In this document: piece by piece, positions 1 through 5,927 of the stretch | Layout of the letters: every line of letters starts with the position of its first letter | Position numbering within the stretch: the stretch's first letter is position 1 | From: Burkholderiales bacterium | Lineage (GTDB): Bacteria; Pseudomonadota; Gammaproteobacteria; Burkholderiales; SG8-39 | Length of the DNA: 9,117 bases | Reading direction: 5' to 3' | Assembly: GCA_016649475.1 (NCBI GenBank) | Contig: JAENXP010000054.1 | Span: forward strand, 1 to 9,117 | Translations under genes and position numbers: made by a program | Notes under the pieces: generated by a model | What the model was told of the DNA's origin: nothing | The model's input: the letters and a program-made list of their open reading frames with translations, nothing else | The model's database searches: none

Positions 1-209
1 CCCCGCTGGGTGATCCCGGTCAGGTCGCCCTTGACGTCGGCCATGAACACCGGAACGCCCTGGCGGCTGAGGTTCTCGGCGAGCGTCTGCAGCGTCACCG
101 TCTTGCCGGTGCCGGTGGCGCCGGCGATGAGGCCGTGACGGTTGGCCAGACGCGGCAGGAGCGCGAGCCCGGCCTTGCCTGATTTGGCGACGATAATGGG
201 GTCGGGCAT
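1..209 (-). CDS. HerA/DUF853-type ATPase (YjgR-like), 5' end only
   Basis: Reading the minus strand from the ATG at 209-207 gives about 69 residues before the window edge, so the gene is partial at its 3' end. The protein begins [19 protein letters not shown] and carries a clear P-loop, GATGTGKT, at about residues 30-37. A second conserved stretch follows, [12 protein letters not shown], at about residues 54-65. This arrangement (short N-terminal strand, very early Walker A, then an ADVKGDL segment) is typical of the HerA-like DUF853 family that includes E. coli YjgR, putative hexameric ATPases of poorly defined role. The rest of the ATPase core lies outside the window. The start has only a weak Shine-Dalgarno sequence (GCGAG). 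It is transcribed divergently from yebC. Family assignment is fairly sure; cellular function is not known from this fragment. Confidence 0.82.
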   Translation of the reverse strand, partial: MPDPIIVAKSGKAGLALLPRLANRHGLIAGATGTGKTVTLQTLAENLSRQGVPVFMADVKGDLTGITQR

Positions 210-252
210 GAAGAATCTCGCTTATGTAGGGTGGTCGAGGCGGAGGCGATGA

Positions 253-264
253 TAAAATTATAAA
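253..264. promoter_or_regulatory. Overlapping divergent -10-like elements between yjgR-like gene and yebC
   Basis: The AT-rich patch GATAAAATTATAAAC stands out in a GC-rich gap. On the plus strand it holds TAAAAT (253-258) and TATAAA (259-264), both 5/6 matches to TATAAT. On the minus strand it holds a perfect TATAAT (262 down to 257). Predicted starts would be near 265-271 for yebC (leader about 21-27 nt) and near 250 for the minus-strand gene (leader about 40 nt). I do not see a good -35 hexamer at 16-18 bp on either side, so this is a candidate by -10 match and position only. Confidence 0.5.
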
Positions 265-291
265 CTTTCAGCGGCGATCGAGGCGGCAATC

Positions 292-1017
292 ATGGCGGGA
301 CATTCCAAGTGGGCCAACATCAAGCACAAGAAGGCGGTCACCGACGCCAAGAGGGGCAAGGTGTTCACCCGCCTGATCCGGGAGATCACCGTCGCGGCGC
401 GCATGGGAGGTGCCGATCCCAACATGAATCCGCGACTGCGCCTGGCCGCGGAAAAGGCGCGCGACGTGAACATGTCCAAGGACAATATCGAGAATGCGAT
501 CAAGCGCGGCGCGGGAGCGCTCGACGGGGCCAACTACGAGGAGGTGCGCTATGAGGGCTACGGCATCGCCGGCGCGGCGGTCATGGTGGACTGCCTCACC
601 GATAACCGCACCCGCACCGTGGCCGATGTGCGCCACGCTTTCACCAAGCACGGCGGCAACCTCGGCACCGACGGATCGGTCGGTTTCATGTTCAAACATT
701 GCGGGCAGTTCATTTTTGCCCCGGGGACGAGCGAGGACAAGGTGATGGAGGCGGCGCTGGAGGCCGGCGCCGAGGACGTGCTCACCAACGAAGACGGCTC
801 GGTCGAGGTGATATGCGCCTTCGGCGATTTTTCCGCAGTGAAACAGGGCCTGGAGAAGGCGGGGCTGAAACCCGAACTGGCCGAGGTCACGATGAAACCG
901 CTCAGCGAAACCGTGATCGGCGGGGATGATGCGGCGCGCATGCAGAAACTGCTCGACGCGCTGGAGGCGCTGGATGACGTGCAGGACGTCTATACCACGG
1001 CGATGATCGACGAGTAG
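292..1017 (+). CDS. yebC: YebC/PmpR family translation factor / regulator
   Basis: The 241-residue product matches the family's usual length (about 240-250). It has the hallmark N-terminus [15 protein letters not shown], followed by the [13 protein letters not shown] helix. It retains the central NIENAIKRG and YEGYGIAG segments, the DNRTRT motif at about residues 103-108 and [14 protein letters not shown] at about 121-134. YebC proteins were first described as DNA-binding regulators (PmpR). More recent work ties them to relieving ribosome stalling at proline-rich stretches. The ATG at 292 is preceded by GAGG at 280-283 with 8 nt spacing. The gene sits 28 bp upstream of ruvC, a common pairing in proteobacteria. 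Family assignment is secure; which role dominates in this organism cannot be read from sequence. Confidence 0.96.
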   Translation: MAGHSKWANIKHKKAVTDAKRGKVFTRLIREITVAARMGGADPNMNPRLRLAAEKARDVNMSKDNIENAIKRGAGALDGANYEEVRYEGYGIAGAAVMVDCLTDNRTRTVADVRHAFTKHGGNLGTDGSVGFMFKHCGQFIFAPGTSEDKVMEAALEAGAEDVLTNEDGSVEVICAFGDFSAVKQGLEKAGLKPELAEVTMKPLSETVIGGDDAARMQKLLDALEALDDVQDVYTTAMIDE

Positions 1018-1033
1018 ACCGCCTGCGCAAGTC

Positions 1034-1039
1034 TATAAT
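1034..1039 (+). promoter_or_regulatory. Consensus -10 element of ruvC, compatible with leaderless transcription
   Basis: A perfect TATAAT lies in the 28-bp yebC-ruvC gap. With a standard 6-nt discriminator, transcription would start at about 1046, which is the A of the ruvC ATG. No Shine-Dalgarno sequence is present before that ATG, which fits a leaderless message. A matching -35 at 17 bp upstream (around 1011-1016) is poor, so the call rests on the -10 and its position. Confidence 0.5.
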
Positions 1040-1045
1040 CAGCCG

Positions 1046-1579
1046 ATGGCGCAAACCAGCATCACCATACTCGGCATCGATCCCGGCCTGCGCGTAACCG
1101 GATTTGGCATCATCCGCAAATCCGGCAGCAAGCTCGCCTACGTAACCAGCGGCTGCATCAAGGCGCCGGAAGCGGATCTGCCCGGACGGCTCAAGACCAT
1201 ACTCGAGGGCCTGCGCGAAGTGATCCAGCAGCATCGGCCGCAACAGGTCGCAGTCGAAAAGGTTTTCGTGAACGTCAATCCGCAATCCACGCTGTTGCTC
1301 GGCCAGGCGCGTGGCACCGCCATATGTGCCGCCGTGCTGGAGAGCCTGCCGGTGGCCGAATATACGGCCTTGCAGGTGAAGCAGGCGGTGGTGGGAAACG
1401 GGCATGCAAAAAAGGAACAGGTGCAGGAGATGGTGAAGCGCCTGCTAGGCTTGCCGGGCTACCCTGGCGCAGATGCGGCCGATGCGCTCGCCTGCGCCAT
1501 CTGTCATGCGCACGGGGGGCAGGGACTAGGGGCGGTCGCCACGGCGGGCTACCGGGTGAAGAAGGGGAGGCTCGTATGA
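1046..1579 (+). CDS. ruvC: Crossover junction endodeoxyribonuclease RuvC
   Basis: This 177-residue protein is the Holliday-junction resolvase. It cuts two opposed strands of four-way DNA junctions during recombination and fork repair. The RNase H-like fold is visible from [14 protein letters not shown] at the N-terminus. All four acidic catalytic residues are present: D12 (GIDPG), E71 (VEKVF), and D143 and D146 (GADAADALA). They correspond to D7, E66, D138 and D141 of the E. coli enzyme with a constant offset of five. The junction-contacting segment [13 protein letters not shown] spans 78-90. The chosen ATG is the only plausible start: no upstream in-frame start and no Shine-Dalgarno sequence are seen. 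Its stop is followed 25 bp later by ruvA, giving the usual ruvC-ruvA order. Confidence 0.97.
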   Translation: MAQTSITILGIDPGLRVTGFGIIRKSGSKLAYVTSGCIKAPEADLPGRLKTILEGLREVIQQHRPQQVAVEKVFVNVNPQSTLLLGQARGTAICAAVLESLPVAEYTALQVKQAVVGNGHAKKEQVQEMVKRLLGLPGYPGADAADALACAICHAHGGQGLGAVATAGYRVKKGRLV

Positions 1580-1608
1580 GGCACCCGGTGAAGGAGGGCG
1601 CCGTATGA
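1576..1608 (+). CDS. Possible 10-codon minicistron linking ruvC and ruvA
   Basis: An ATG at 1576 overlaps the ruvC stop (ATGA, 1576-1579) and opens a 10-codon frame, [10 protein letters not shown]. Its TGA (1606-1608) overlaps the ruvA start in a second ATGA (1605-1608). GGGGAGG (1564-1570) lies 5 nt before its start, which is a good ribosome binding site. The ruvA ribosome binding site is inside it. It could be translated and couple ruvA to ruvC by termination-reinitiation, or it could be coincidence. The peptide has no recognisable features. Confidence 0.3.
   Translation: MRHPVKEGAV
1591..1597 (+). promoter_or_regulatory. Strong ribosome binding site of ruvA
   Basis: AAGGAGG is a near-perfect anti-SD complement, 7 nt before the ATG at 1605. 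It fixes the ruvA start and is one of the strongest sites in the window, in contrast to ruvC and ruvB, which have none. Confidence 0.8.
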
Positions 1609-2186
1609 TAGGTCGCTTGAGCGGCGTGCTGCTGGAGAAGAACCCGCCGCAGCTGTTGCTGGAGGTGCAGGGAGTGGGCTACGAGATCGACGTGCCCATG
1701 AGCACTTTCTACAACCTGCCCAATGTGGGCGAGCGGGTGACGCTGCATACCCACCTGGTCGTGCGCGAAGACGCGCATCTGCTCTACGGTTTCGCCAGCG
1801 AGTCCGAACGCAGGGCGTTTCGCCAGTTGCTGAAAATCAGCGGCGTCGGCGCGCGCATCGCACTGGCTTTGCTCTCCGGCATGAGCGTCGCCGAACTGGC
1901 GCAGGCGGTGGCCACGCAGGAATCCGGCCGGCTGACCAAGGTTCCCGGCATAGGCAAGAAGACCGCCGAGCGCCTGCTGCTCGAGCTCAAGGACAAGCTC
2001 GGTGCCGAGTTCACCTCAGGCGTGGCAGTCAACCGTGCTGCCCCTGCGTCCAGCGACGTGCTCAATGCGCTGCTCGCGCTCGGTTACAACGAAAAAGAAG
2101 CGGGTTATGCGCTGAAGCAGCTGCCCGAAGGCTTGAGCGTGTCCGAGGGCATACGTCACGCGCTGAAGTCGCTGGCCAGGGGTTGA
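1605..2186 (+). CDS. ruvA: Holliday junction branch migration complex subunit RuvA
   Basis: This 193-residue protein binds four-way junctions as a tetramer and loads the RuvB motor. Domain I is the OB-fold (about 1-63), beginning [12 protein letters not shown] and ending in [11 protein letters not shown]. That stretch contains the acidic pin residues E55 and D56, at the same numbers as in E. coli. Domain II holds two helix-hairpin-helix motifs, [14 protein letters not shown] at about 78-91 and [17 protein letters not shown] at about 112-128. Domain III (about 150-193, [17 protein letters not shown] onward) is the flexible RuvB-binding module. Length and domain order are normal. It follows ruvC closely and is separated from ruvB by 147 bp. 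Confidence 0.97.
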   Translation: MIGRLSGVLLEKNPPQLLLEVQGVGYEIDVPMSTFYNLPNVGERVTLHTHLVVREDAHLLYGFASESERRAFRQLLKISGVGARIALALLSGMSVAELAQAVATQESGRLTKVPGIGKKTAERLLLELKDKLGAEFTSGVAVNRAAPASSDVLNALLALGYNEKEAGYALKQLPEGLSVSEGIRHALKSLARG

Positions 2187-2333
2187 GCCGATTGCGCCGC
2201 GTCAGGACAGGACGGATTCGGCTGTTCCCCGCGCTGTGCGCCGGGCGCGATGGTACCGGCCCGGGTTGAAGCGAAATGCGAAACAAAGTCGGGATCACGG
2301 GAACCACGGCTGCGACGGCGGGTAAAATAGCGC
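2187..2333 (+). other. ruvA-ruvB intergenic region, no gene
   Basis: This 147-bp gap is larger than the usual tight ruvAB junction. It holds no convincing open frame and no hairpin with a T-tract. The only clear signal is the TAAAAT element just before ruvB. The gap and that element suggest ruvB can be transcribed separately from ruvCA. Confidence 0.55.
2323..2328 (+). promoter_or_regulatory. Candidate -10 element of ruvB, compatible with leaderless transcription
   Basis: TAAAAT (5/6 match to TATAAT) ends 5 nt before the ruvB ATG at 2334. The predicted transcription start falls within a base or so of the start codon. No Shine-Dalgarno sequence is present. The -35 region around 2300-2305 is poor. 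It is the same arrangement as at ruvC. Confidence 0.42.
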
Positions 2334-3386
2334 ATGGCCATTGAAACCGACCGCCTGATTGCCGCCGACCCCGCCTCGCCGCAGGAGGAGGCCCTCGAGC
2401 GCGCGCTGCGGCCCAAGGCCCTGTCCGAGTACGTCGGGCAGGAGAAAATTCGCGACCAGCTATCGATATTCATCGAAGCGGCGCGCCAGCGCCAGGAGTC
2501 GCTCGATCATGTCCTGCTGTTCGGTCCGCCGGGCCTGGGCAAGACGACGCTTGCGCACATCATCGCGCGCGAGATGGGGGTCAACCTGCGCCACACCTCG
2601 GGACCGGTGCTGGAGCGCCCGGGCGACCTTGCCGCCTTGCTCACCAATCTCGAGCCGAACGACGTGTTGTTCATAGACGAAATCCACCGCCTGTCGCCGG
2701 TGGTCGAAGAAATCCTGTATCCGGCGCTGGAGGATTTTCAGCTCGACATCATGATTGGAGAGGGTCCGGCTGCGCGTTCGGTCAAGCTCGATCTGCCGCC
2801 CTTTACACTCGTTGGCGCCACTACCCGCGCCGGCATGCTCACCAACCCCTTGCGCGACCGCTTCGGCATAGTCGCGCGGCTGGAGTTCTACTCCGCGCTG
2901 GAATTGCAGCAGATCGTGAGCCGCTCGGCCGGGCTGCTCAAGGTCGAGGTCGCCGCCGAAGGCTCGCTTGAAATCGCACGGCGCTCGCGCGGAACGCCGC
3001 GCATCGCCAACCGGCTGCTGCGGCGGGTGCGCGACTATGCCGAGGTCAGGACGAGAAGCGGCGTGAGCCGCGAAGTCGCCGACGCGGCACTGCAGATGCT
3101 GGACGTGGATGTGCTGGGCCTGGACCTGATGGACCGGAAGCTGTTGATGGCCGTGATCGAAAAGTTCGCGGGCGGCCCGGTCGGGGTGGACAATCTTGCC
3201 CACGCGATCGGCGAGGAGCGCGACACCATCGAGGACGTGATCGAGCCCTTTCTGATCATGCAGGGCTATTTGCAGCGCACGCCGCGCGGGCGTGTTGCCA
3301 CGGTCTCGGCTTACCGCCATTTCGGCCTGGCGCTGCCGAAGGCGAACGCGAACGGCGATTTATGGAACGGCCCGGGCGAATTCTGA
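2334..3386 (+). CDS. ruvB: Holliday junction ATP-dependent DNA helicase RuvB
   Basis: This 350-residue AAA+ motor pulls DNA arms through the RuvA-bound junction. Walker A is GPPGLGKTT at 64-72. Walker B, with the family DEIH box, is [10 protein letters not shown] at 111-120. The sensor 1/arginine-finger region [17 protein letters not shown] spans 161-177, with R174 in the arginine-finger position. Sensor 2 lies in [15 protein letters not shown]. The C-terminal winged-helix domain follows, with the conserved [16 protein letters not shown] and [18 protein letters not shown] stretches. Length is typical. The ATG at 2334 is the first in frame and gives the normal [11 protein letters not shown]-terminus. 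ybgC starts 10 bp after the stop, so ruvB and the tol genes may be co-transcribed. Confidence 0.98.
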   Translation: MAIETDRLIAADPASPQEEALERALRPKALSEYVGQEKIRDQLSIFIEAARQRQESLDHVLLFGPPGLGKTTLAHIIAREMGVNLRHTSGPVLERPGDLAALLTNLEPNDVLFIDEIHRLSPVVEEILYPALEDFQLDIMIGEGPAARSVKLDLPPFTLVGATTRAGMLTNPLRDRFGIVARLEFYSALELQQIVSRSAGLLKVEVAAEGSLEIARRSRGTPRIANRLLRRVRDYAEVRTRSGVSREVADAALQMLDVDVLGLDLMDRKLLMAVIEKFAGGPVGVDNLAHAIGEERDTIEDVIEPFLIMQGYLQRTPRGRVATVSAYRHFGLALPKANANGDLWNGPGEF

Positions 3387-3396
3387 GGCGCGGACG

Positions 3397-3789
3397 ATGA
3401 ACCGTTTTTCCTGGCCGGCGCGCGTCTACTACGAGGATACCGACGCGGGTGGCGTCGTGTATTACGCCAACTATCTGAAGTTCTTCGAGCGCGCGCGCAC
3501 CGAATGGCTGCGCAGTTTCGGCCTGAATCAGGATAAACTGGCGCAGGACTCGGGATTGATTTTCGTGGTGCGGCGGGCGTTGCTGGATTTCATGCGCCCG
3601 GCACGGCTGGACGACATGCTCGAGGTCACGGTTGAACCACTGAAGCTCGCGCGTGTCTATGTGGACCTGGCGCAGGAAGCGCGCTGTGGTGCGAAAACGC
3701 TGGCGCGCGCCGAGATTCGGGTGGCCTGTGTGAACCAGCAAAGTTTAAAGCCCGTCGCCATACCGCAATTCTTGAGGGATAACATCTGA
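3397..3789 (+). CDS. ybgC: Acyl-CoA thioesterase YbgC, Tol-Pal system associated
   Basis: This 130-residue hotdog-fold thioesterase belongs to the 4-hydroxybenzoyl-CoA thioesterase family, whose YbgC branch hydrolyses acyl-CoA or acyl-ACP thioesters in the cytoplasm. The diagnostic N-terminal motif YYEDTDAGGVVYYANYLKF spans 11-29, with D16 as the catalytic aspartate and the FFERARTEWLR helix next. The frame is open further upstream, but the ATG at 3397 is chosen because the protein then starts just before the fold, as in homologues, and GAGG (3385-3388) lies 8 nt before it. It is the first gene of the tol-pal cluster in most proteobacteria. Its contribution to Tol function is unclear; a link to phospholipid metabolism has been proposed. 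Confidence 0.95.
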   Translation: MNRFSWPARVYYEDTDAGGVVYYANYLKFFERARTEWLRSFGLNQDKLAQDSGLIFVVRRALLDFMRPARLDDMLEVTVEPLKLARVYVDLAQEARCGAKTLARAEIRVACVNQQSLKPVAIPQFLRDNI

Positions 3790-3801
3790 TCTGGAGATCT
3801 G

Positions 3802-3822
3802 AAAGCGGGCGTGCCCCCCTTT
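3802..3822 (+). other. Short imperfect hairpin in the ybgC-tolQ gap
   Basis: AAAG (3802-3805) and GGG (3807-3809) can pair with CTTT (3819-3822) and CCC (3814-3816) around a small loop, with an internal mismatch. It sits 32 bp before tolQ. There is no T-tract after it, so it does not look like a terminator. It could slow ribosomes or modulate tolQ translation, but a chance origin is quite possible. Confidence 0.25.
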
Positions 3823-3853
3823 CCACGGACAGCTACGCGAGTCGATACAAAAA

Positions 3854-4540
3854 ATGAACGTAACCCAAGACCTGTCGATACTTTCCCTGATCACCAATGC
3901 CAGTGTGCCGGTGCAGTTGGTGATGGCGCTGCTGCTGTCGGTCTCATTCATGAGCTGGTTGTTCATTTTTCGCAAGCTGTTCGCCATTCGCCAGGCGGGG
4001 ATACAGACGGAAAAGTTCGAGCGCGCCTTTTGGAGCGGCAGCGACATGAACGGCCTGTACCAGAGCGCGGTCAACGATCGCCACCGCGCCGGCGCGCTCG
4101 AGCGCATATTCGAGGCCGGTTTTCGCGAATTCTCCAAACTGCGCACGCAGCGCGGCGCCGATCCAAGCATCCCGGTGGAGGGCGCGCGCCGCGCCATGCG
4201 CGCCACGTTTCAGCGGGAGATGGACAATCTGGAGAGGCATCTCTCGTTTCTCGCGTCGGTCGGTTCGGTCAGTCCCTACGTCGGCTTGTTCGGTACGGTG
4301 TGGGGCATCATGAATTCGTTTCGCGGCCTCGCCAACGTCAACTCGGCGACATTGGCGCACGTCGCGCCCGGTATCGCCGAGGCCTTGATCGCCACCGCCA
4401 TCGGCCTGTTCGCCGCGATTCCTGCCGTAGTCGCCTATAACCGCTATGCGCACGACATCGACCGCCTCGCCATCCGCTTCGAGAGCTTCATCGAGGAATT
4501 CCTGAACATCTTGCAGCGCCAGTCCGGCGTGGGCAAATAG
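3854..4540 (+). CDS. tolQ: Tol-Pal system motor protein TolQ
   Basis: This 228-residue inner-membrane protein of the MotA/TolQ/ExbB proton-channel family forms the stator around TolR and drives TolA. Three membrane segments are visible: about 17-39 (VPVQLVMALLLSVSFMSWLF), about 131-158 and about 169-195. The cytoplasmic loop lies between the first two. Helix 2 carries the family signature SVSPYVGLFGTVWGIMNSF, and helix 3 carries GIAEALIATAIGLFAAIPAV. These line the ion path. The ATG at 3854 gives the usual N-terminus but has a weak ribosome binding site (GCGAG, about 15 nt upstream). It lies 64 bp after ybgC rather than overlapping it. tolR follows after 11 bp. Confidence 0.97.
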   Translation: MNVTQDLSILSLITNASVPVQLVMALLLSVSFMSWLFIFRKLFAIRQAGIQTEKFERAFWSGSDMNGLYQSAVNDRHRAGALERIFEAGFREFSKLRTQRGADPSIPVEGARRAMRATFQREMDNLERHLSFLASVGSVSPYVGLFGTVWGIMNSFRGLANVNSATLAHVAPGIAEALIATAIGLFAAIPAVVAYNRYAHDIDRLAIRFESFIEEFLNILQRQSGVGK

Positions 4541-4551
4541 GGAAGATAGCG

Positions 4552-4968
4552 ATGCAGCGTTCGCGCCGTGCCATGAGCGAAATCAACGTCGTGCCCTACA
4601 TCGACGTGATGCTGGTGCTGCTGGTGATATTCATGATTACCGCGCCGCTGGTGAATCCGGGCGTGATCGAACTGCCCACGGTGGGCAAGTCGTCGCTGCC
4701 GCCGGAGTTGCCGATGGAAGTGGTGATCAAGGCTGACGCGTCGCTGGTGCTGCGCGAAAGAAGCAAGACTGCTTCGAGCGAGCGCAGGGTGTCCTCGGCG
4801 GAACTGGTTGAGGTGTTGCGGGAAAAACAAAAGACCCATCCGGATCAGGCGGTGGTGATCGCCGCCGACAAGGACGTGCGCTACGAAGAGGTGCTCAAGG
4901 TAATGGACGAGCTGCAGAAGCAGCAGGTGCGCAAAGTCGGGCTGCTGGTGAAGCCCGCGGCGCGGTGA
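4552..4968 (+). CDS. tolR: Tol-Pal system protein TolR
   Basis: This 138-residue ExbD/TolR family protein has one membrane helix (about 14-34) and a periplasmic domain, and it couples proton flow to TolA. The N-terminus MSEINVVPYIDVMLVLLVIF contains the essential membrane aspartate D18, equivalent to D23 of E. coli TolR. The start of the periplasmic domain, VNPGVIELPTV, is typical. The remainder (to VGLLVKPAAR) has the expected ExbD-like strand-helix pattern, with the AVVIAADKDVRYEEVLKVMD segment. GGAAG at 4541-4545 lies 6 nt before the ATG. The stop overlaps the tolA start by 4 nt. Confidence 0.96.
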   Translation: MQRSRRAMSEINVVPYIDVMLVLLVIFMITAPLVNPGVIELPTVGKSSLPPELPMEVVIKADASLVLRERSKTASSERRVSSAELVEVLREKQKTHPDQAVVIAADKDVRYEEVLKVMDELQKQQVRKVGLLVKPAAR

Positions 4969-5873
4969 GCGTGGCTGAAGGAGCGCTCCAGTACCAGGAA
5001 CCGGGCAAGGTCCCTGCCGTCGTTCTTGCGCTGCTGGTGCACGTGCTGCTGGCGGTGTTCCTGTTTTTCGGCGTGCACTGGCAGAGCCGGCAACCAGAGG
5101 CGGTAATGGTGGAGCTGTGGAACAGCCTGCCCGCGCCAGTGGTGGCGAAAGTCCAACCCAAGCCGGAAATCAAGCCCGCACCTATTCCCGAGCCCAAGCT
5201 CGAACCGAAACCGGAACCGAAACCGGAACCGAAGCCAGAACCCAAGCCCGAGCCAAAACCGGAGCCGAAACCCGTAGCCAAGCCGGAGCCCAAAATCGAG
5301 AAAGCGATCGAACCGCCCAAACCCGACATCGCACTCGAGAAGAAGAAAGAAATCGTCAAGGAAACACCGAAAATTGTGGAGCCCCCGCCGAAGAAGCCCG
5401 AGCCCCCGCCGAAGAAACCGGAACCCGAACCGAAGAAGCCGGAGCCCGCGCCGAAGAAGCCCGCACCCAGGCTGAAATTCGACCGGAGCAAGGACATACG
5501 CGCGCAGGCCGATCGCGAGATGACCGATGTGAGAACGAATCTGGAGAAGGAAAGAATTCTGGACCAGATGCGGCGCGAGGAGGCAGCATTCGCCGCGAGA
5601 GCCGACGCGGCGTATATCGGCAAGCTCAAAGGCAAGATCAAGGGCAATATCGTGCTGCCCGCTGGTATCCTCGGCAACCCGGAGGCGATTTTCGACGTGG
5701 TGCAGCTCCCGACTGGCGAAGTCATGTCGGTCAAGCTGCGCCAGTCCAGCGGTCACAAAGCTTACGATGCGGCAGTGGAGCGGGCCATATTCAAATCCTC
5801 CCCGCTGCCCAAACCGGACAGGCCGGAGCAGTTCCAGCGCAGCCTGGAGATCAAATTCCGGCCGCTGGACTGA
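4965..5873 (+). CDS. tolA: Cell envelope integrity protein TolA, proline-rich linker type
   Basis: This 302-residue protein bridges inner and outer membranes and transmits TolQR energy to TolB-Pal. The membrane anchor is about 16-36 (VPAVVLALLVHVLLAVFLFF); H26 in it resembles the conserved histidine contacted by TolQR. Residues 64-168 are a Pro-Lys-Glu linker of two repeat types. A charged, probably helical stretch (about 172-215) follows. The TolA/TonB C-terminal domain spans about 218-302, with VQLPTGEVMSVKLRQSSG and YDAAVERAIFKSSPLPKP. Unlike E. coli TolA, whose domain II is a long Ala-Lys-rich helix, this linker looks TonB-like. TolA rather than TonB is called because of its place between tolR and tolB. 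Translation starts at a GTG overlapping the tolR stop (GTGA). A second GTG at 4971 is an alternative. No Shine-Dalgarno sequence is obvious, so translational coupling is likely. Confidence 0.93.
   Translation: MSVAEGALQYQEPGKVPAVVLALLVHVLLAVFLFFGVHWQSRQPEAVMVELWNSLPAPVVAKVQPKPEIKPAPIPEPKLEPKPEPKPEPKPEPKPEPKPEPKPVAKPEPKIEKAIEPPKPDIALEKKKEIVKETPKIVEPPPKKPEPPPKKPEPEPKKPEPAPKKPAPRLKFDRSKDIRAQADREMTDVRTNLEKERILDQMRREEAAFAARADAAYIGKLKGKIKGNIVLPAGILGNPEAIFDVVQLPTGEVMSVKLRQSSGHKAYDAAVERAIFKSSPLPKPDRPEQFQRSLEIKFRPLD
5187..5294 (+). repeat. Imperfect 12-bp tandem repeat (EPKP units) in tolA
   Basis: Residues 75-110 of TolA are built from four-residue EPKP units, encoded by imperfect 12-bp copies of the form GAACCGAAACCG. 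The copies nearest 5200-5235 are almost identical in DNA and later ones diverge at third positions. Such an array can change length by slippage in 12-bp steps without breaking the frame. It also produces long open frames on other strands and frames, which are artefacts. Confidence 0.85.
5379..5462 (+). repeat. Four 21-bp repeats (EPxPKKP units) in tolA
   Basis: Residues 139-166 of TolA are four consecutive seven-residue units: EPPPKKP, EPPPKKP, EPEPKKP, EPAPKKP. Unit length differs from the upstream four-residue array, so the two arrays arose separately. The first two units each contain PPP, a ribosome-stalling type of motif. Confidence 0.85.
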
Positions 5874-5894
5874 ATCCGGTGTCCACACTACGGG

Positions 5895-5900
5895 TATAAT
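5895..5900 (+). promoter_or_regulatory. Consensus -10 element of a tolB internal promoter
   Basis: A perfect TATAAT lies in the 54-bp tolA-tolB gap. It would start transcription near 5907, leaving a 21-nt leader that includes the AGGA ribosome binding site (5918-5921) 6 nt before the ATG. E. coli is known to have a second tol-pal promoter before tolB, so the position is biologically expected. No good -35 is seen at 16-18 bp. A 5-bp inverted repeat (TGGAC 5866-5870, GTCCA 5881-5885) sits just upstream, over the tolA stop. Confidence 0.55.
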
Positions 5901-5927
5901 TGCACGAGAATTTCTTCAGGATTTCGC

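Noticed and set aside
3292..3396. An upstream ATG giving a 165-residue YbgC
   Set aside because: The extra 35 residues overlap the ruvB C-terminus out of frame and are not part of the fold; the ATG at 3397 has a ribosome binding site and the normal N-terminus.
3846..3851. TACAAA just before tolQ as a leaderless -10
   Set aside because: It matches 4/6 only, and the predicted start would fall inside the tolQ coding sequence.
3811..4440. A 209-codon plus-strand frame overlapping tolQ
   Set aside because: It is an Arg/His-rich out-of-frame reading of tolQ, while the tolQ frame has all family motifs.
4881..5888. Long minus-strand frames (279 and 335 codons) opposite tolA with Gly/Phe- or Arg/Leu-rich repeats
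   Set aside because: Their repeats are the complement of the tolA EPKP codons; the 12-bp periodicity keeps all frames open.
5117..5899. A 260-codon plus-strand frame overlapping tolA, rich in Thr/Glu/Arg
   Set aside because: It is a shifted reading of the tolA repeat DNA and ends beyond tolA without any conserved motif.
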